Part shown: piece by piece, positions 62,346 to 64,000 of the stretch | How positions within the stretch are numbered: the stretch's first letter is position 1 | Layout: each line of letters starts with the position of its first letter | Source: Chryseobacterium sp. SN22 | GTDB lineage: Bacteria > Bacteroidota > Bacteroidia > Flavobacteriales > Weeksellaceae | NCBI RefSeq assembly: GCF_008329705.1 | Contig: NZ_VTSX01000019.1 | Location: 40,998 to 104,997, forward strand | Length of the DNA stretch: 64,000 nucleotides | Reading direction: 5' to 3' | Program-made: the position numbers and the translations under genes | The notes under the pieces: generated by a model | What the model saw: only the letters and a program-made list of their open reading frames with translations | What the model was told of the DNA's origin: nothing | Database searches by the model: none

Positions 62346-63170
62346 CTAGAAATATATCCTTGTTGGACTTATTCTATAATAATCAGGAATCTTCTTAGGC
62401 GATTTTATAGGATTAAATACTTTTTTTAACCAAAAGAGATGATACATAATTGCTTCATATTTATTTCGATAGATTATTTTTCCATTATTAAATTTTAAAT
62501 GGCCCACAAATCCTTCCATCAAAATAAAGTCAAAATGAGTTCTCAGGCTTTCAGATATTTCAGCTTCTTTCATTAAATGCGTAAAACTCTCTATCTCAGT
62601 TTCTAACTCAAAAATAGAGATGCCCTTTGTCAACTCATCCCAAACAAAATTACACTCATCAAAACAATAATGTTTTGGATTGGAAAATACTTTTTCATAA
62701 TCCTTACTTCTCTTGAAAAAATTATTTAATAAATCTATGTTTCTATAAAGTGCAAAACATCCTGTCGTATAATCATGACGCACACTAATATAATCATAGT
62801 TATCAAGAAAGTCATTAGTAAAGAAAGACCGTATATCTCCATAGATGATATCCAGATCGCAATGTCCCCAAAAGTCATAGTCTTTAATAAGATCTGGAAA
62901 CATGAAACCATAGGCTGGTTTAAAATCACAAAGCTTATAGGGTGTATCAATATTTATCCTAAACCCAATTTTTGCTGATGTTTCATCAATAATATCATCC
63001 AACTTTTTATGAATAATTTTCACATTATCTGGAAGGGAAGCAATCTTCTGTTCATTATCCGTGATAATAACAAAATCAATATTTGGGTTAAAGCTACAAG
63101 AATGTAAATAATATGGTAAATACCATGGATATTCGCCATACCAACAGGTTATTAAAATAATCTTTTTCAT
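62346..63170 (-). CDS. DUF6625 glycosyltransferase-like protein
   Basis: This 274-residue protein has a GT-A-like N-terminal half: KIILITCWYGEYPWYLPYYL, IDFVIITDNE and a DxD site in FWGHCDLDIIYGDIRSFF (Asp105, Asp107). It continues DYISVRHDYTTGCFALYRN and CFDECNFVWDELTKG. This pattern is that of the DUF6625 family, uncharacterised but related to glycosyltransferases. Its start overlaps the stop of the VKOR-thioredoxin gene by 4 bp (ATGA), so they are translationally coupled. AT-rich. Confidence 0.82.
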   Translation of the reverse strand: MKKIILITCWYGEYPWYLPYYLHSCSFNPNIDFVIITDNEQKIASLPDNVKIIHKKLDDIIDETSAKIGFRINIDTPYKLCDFKPAYGFMFPDLIKDYDFWGHCDLDIIYGDIRSFFTNDFLDNYDYISVRHDYTTGCFALYRNIDLLNNFFKRSKDYEKVFSNPKHYCFDECNFVWDELTKGISIFELETEIESFTHLMKEAEISESLRTHFDFILMEGFVGHLKFNNGKIIYRNKYEAIMYHLFWLKKVFNPIKSPKKIPDYYRISPTRIYF

Positions 63171-64000
63171 AAGTCGTTATCTTCTATCCAATCGGCAATA
63201 AAAAATTCCAGATTCTCTCTGTCATATAAACTAGGATAGTTGTATTGGTTCAAAAACAGATTGGGCGTAAAATGTAGTCCTTTATTATAATTTTCTTTTG
63301 TCACTTTTTCTAATTTTTCTTTGACTGGATTTGTATTCTCAGGTTTTCCAAATTTAAAAAACCAATTTTCAAAGTTTTTGTTTTCAAACCATTCTTTCAA
63401 TGCGTAAATAAATATATTATCCCCTTTTTGTTCATATATTTCTCCTAGCCGTAAAAATAAATTCTTAGTTTTTTCATCAAAATTTTCTGAAAAATTAAAT
63501 CTAATGCTGATCGCAATATCATTGGAATGTTGGGATATAATTTTTTCTAAAATATGATGAGCATCTTTACAATATCCACACATCGGACTTGTGATAATGG
63601 AAATTTTATTTTTCGATTCACGGTTTCCTAATATGATAAATTCTTCTTCAAAATTTTCGATTTCAGATTTAAGTAAAGTATTTTTAAAGATTTCGTAATT
63701 TCTTACAAATCTTAACTGTTTTATATATCGATCATTTAAATATTTCCTTTCAAGCAAAACAGGTTTCAATAAATATATTAATCCAGCAACAATGAAAAAA
63801 ATTACAGAAAATAGAAAAAATGTTTTAATATCTATATCACCGTCTCTTTTTAAGAAAAATAAACAGACAAGCTCGATATACACAGTTCCAATAATAGACA
63901 GGCAGATAGGACACCATTTTTTCTCAATTTTATATTGAAAATAAATTGAATAAAAAGTCATCGGAATAGATATTATCAGTAAGATAAATAAGTAATCTAA
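63167..64000 (-). CDS. VKOR-thioredoxin fusion, 3' part (5' end outside the window)
   Basis: The frame remains open to base 64000, so the gene begins beyond the window; the first ATG inside is at 63961. The visible part starts in membrane helices around KKWCPICLSIIG, the CxxC of vitamin K epoxide reductase domains. A second pair of hydrophobic stretches follows, then a thioredoxin/DsbA-like domain with SPMCGYCKDAHHIL and FTPNLFLNQYNYP (the cis-Pro region). Such fusions make and transfer disulfides to secreted proteins. In Chryseobacterium they often stand near GG-leader peptide genes; here a DUF6625 gene is coupled downstream. Confidence 0.82.
   Translation of the reverse strand, partial: LDYLFILLIISIPMTFYSIYFQYKIEKKWCPICLSIIGTVYIELVCLFFLKRDGDIDIKTFFLFSVIFFIVAGLIYLLKPVLLERKYLNDRYIKQLRFVRNYEIFKNTLLKSEIENFEEEFIILGNRESKNKISIITSPMCGYCKDAHHILEKIISQHSNDIAISIRFNFSENFDEKTKNLFLRLGEIYEQKGDNIFIYALKEWFENKNFENWFFKFGKPENTNPVKEKLEKVTKENYNKGLHFTPNLFLNQYNYPSLYDRENLEFFIADWIEDNDL

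Overview
The window looks like a chromosomal segment of a Flavobacteriia species, most likely Chryseobacterium or a close Weeksellaceae relative. The support is indirect: start codons lack Shine-Dalgarno sequences, promoter-like elements follow the Bacteroidota TTG / TAnnTTTG pattern, and the families present are typical of the group (DUF5686 barrels, MG2-TonB plug proteins, TPR-TM-AraC regulators, GG-leader bacteriocin-like peptides, a 47-bp type II-C CRISPR repeat). Most of the segment is moderate in GC. cas9 (12.6-16.9 kb), the GG-peptide/thioredoxin pair (27.9-29.5 kb) and the right end (60.6-64 kb) are clearly AT-rich.

Layout. 0-6 kb: a GH35 beta-galactosidase and GH29 alpha-fucosidase operon, flanked by three blocks of a ~90-bp hairpin repeat; a small GIY-YIG nuclease gene sits between two of the blocks. 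6-9.6 kb: a pair of secreted proteins and a TPR/AraC-type regulator. 9.8-17.0 kb: a complete type II-C CRISPR-Cas locus with a 20-repeat array, cas2, cas1 and cas9 on the minus strand, and a divergent tracrRNA that I predict from a 14-nt anti-repeat, a promoter and a terminator. 17-27.8 kb: YceI lipoprotein, MG2/TonB-plug protein, Tex, RDD protein, a 58-residue histone H1-like protein, an alpha/beta-hydrolase pseudogene, an outer-membrane barrel and a PQQ-type sugar dehydrogenase. 27.9-29.5 kb: GG-leader peptide and thioredoxin lipoprotein. 29.8-34.3 kb: serine hydrolase, FAD/NAD(P)-binding protein, a decayed stretch and a response regulator. 34.4-36.8 kb: a second secreted pair, paralogous to that at 6-7.5 kb. 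37-48 kb: DUF421 protein, PAS histidine kinase, Omp85-like barrel, an AT-hook-like repeat protein next to a YciF/DUF892 protein with a histone-like tail, SemiSWEET, DUF4385, and a LOV-PAS histidine kinase with two single-domain response regulators. 49-60.5 kb: MFS and ArsB-type transporters, DUF5686 and AsmA-like envelope proteins, a 17-residue-repeat protein, flavin reductase, TspO-like protein and a periplasmic HIU hydrolase. 60.6-64 kb: two GT25-like genes, a DUF6625 glycosyltransferase-like gene and the 3' part of a VKOR-thioredoxin gene.

Most unusual points. (1) The GIY-YIG gene is bounded by 29-bp direct copies of a half repeat unit, inside a family of BIME-like hairpins, which suggests a nuclease-linked repeat element. 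(2) The CRISPR repeats appear to carry an internal promoter directed against the cas operon, the array ends at a terminator, and the terminal spacer reads as a tRNA 3' end. (3) Base composition changes exactly at the cas9/cas1 junction. (4) There is a blue-light (LOV) two-component system and a pair of chromatin-like, highly charged proteins.
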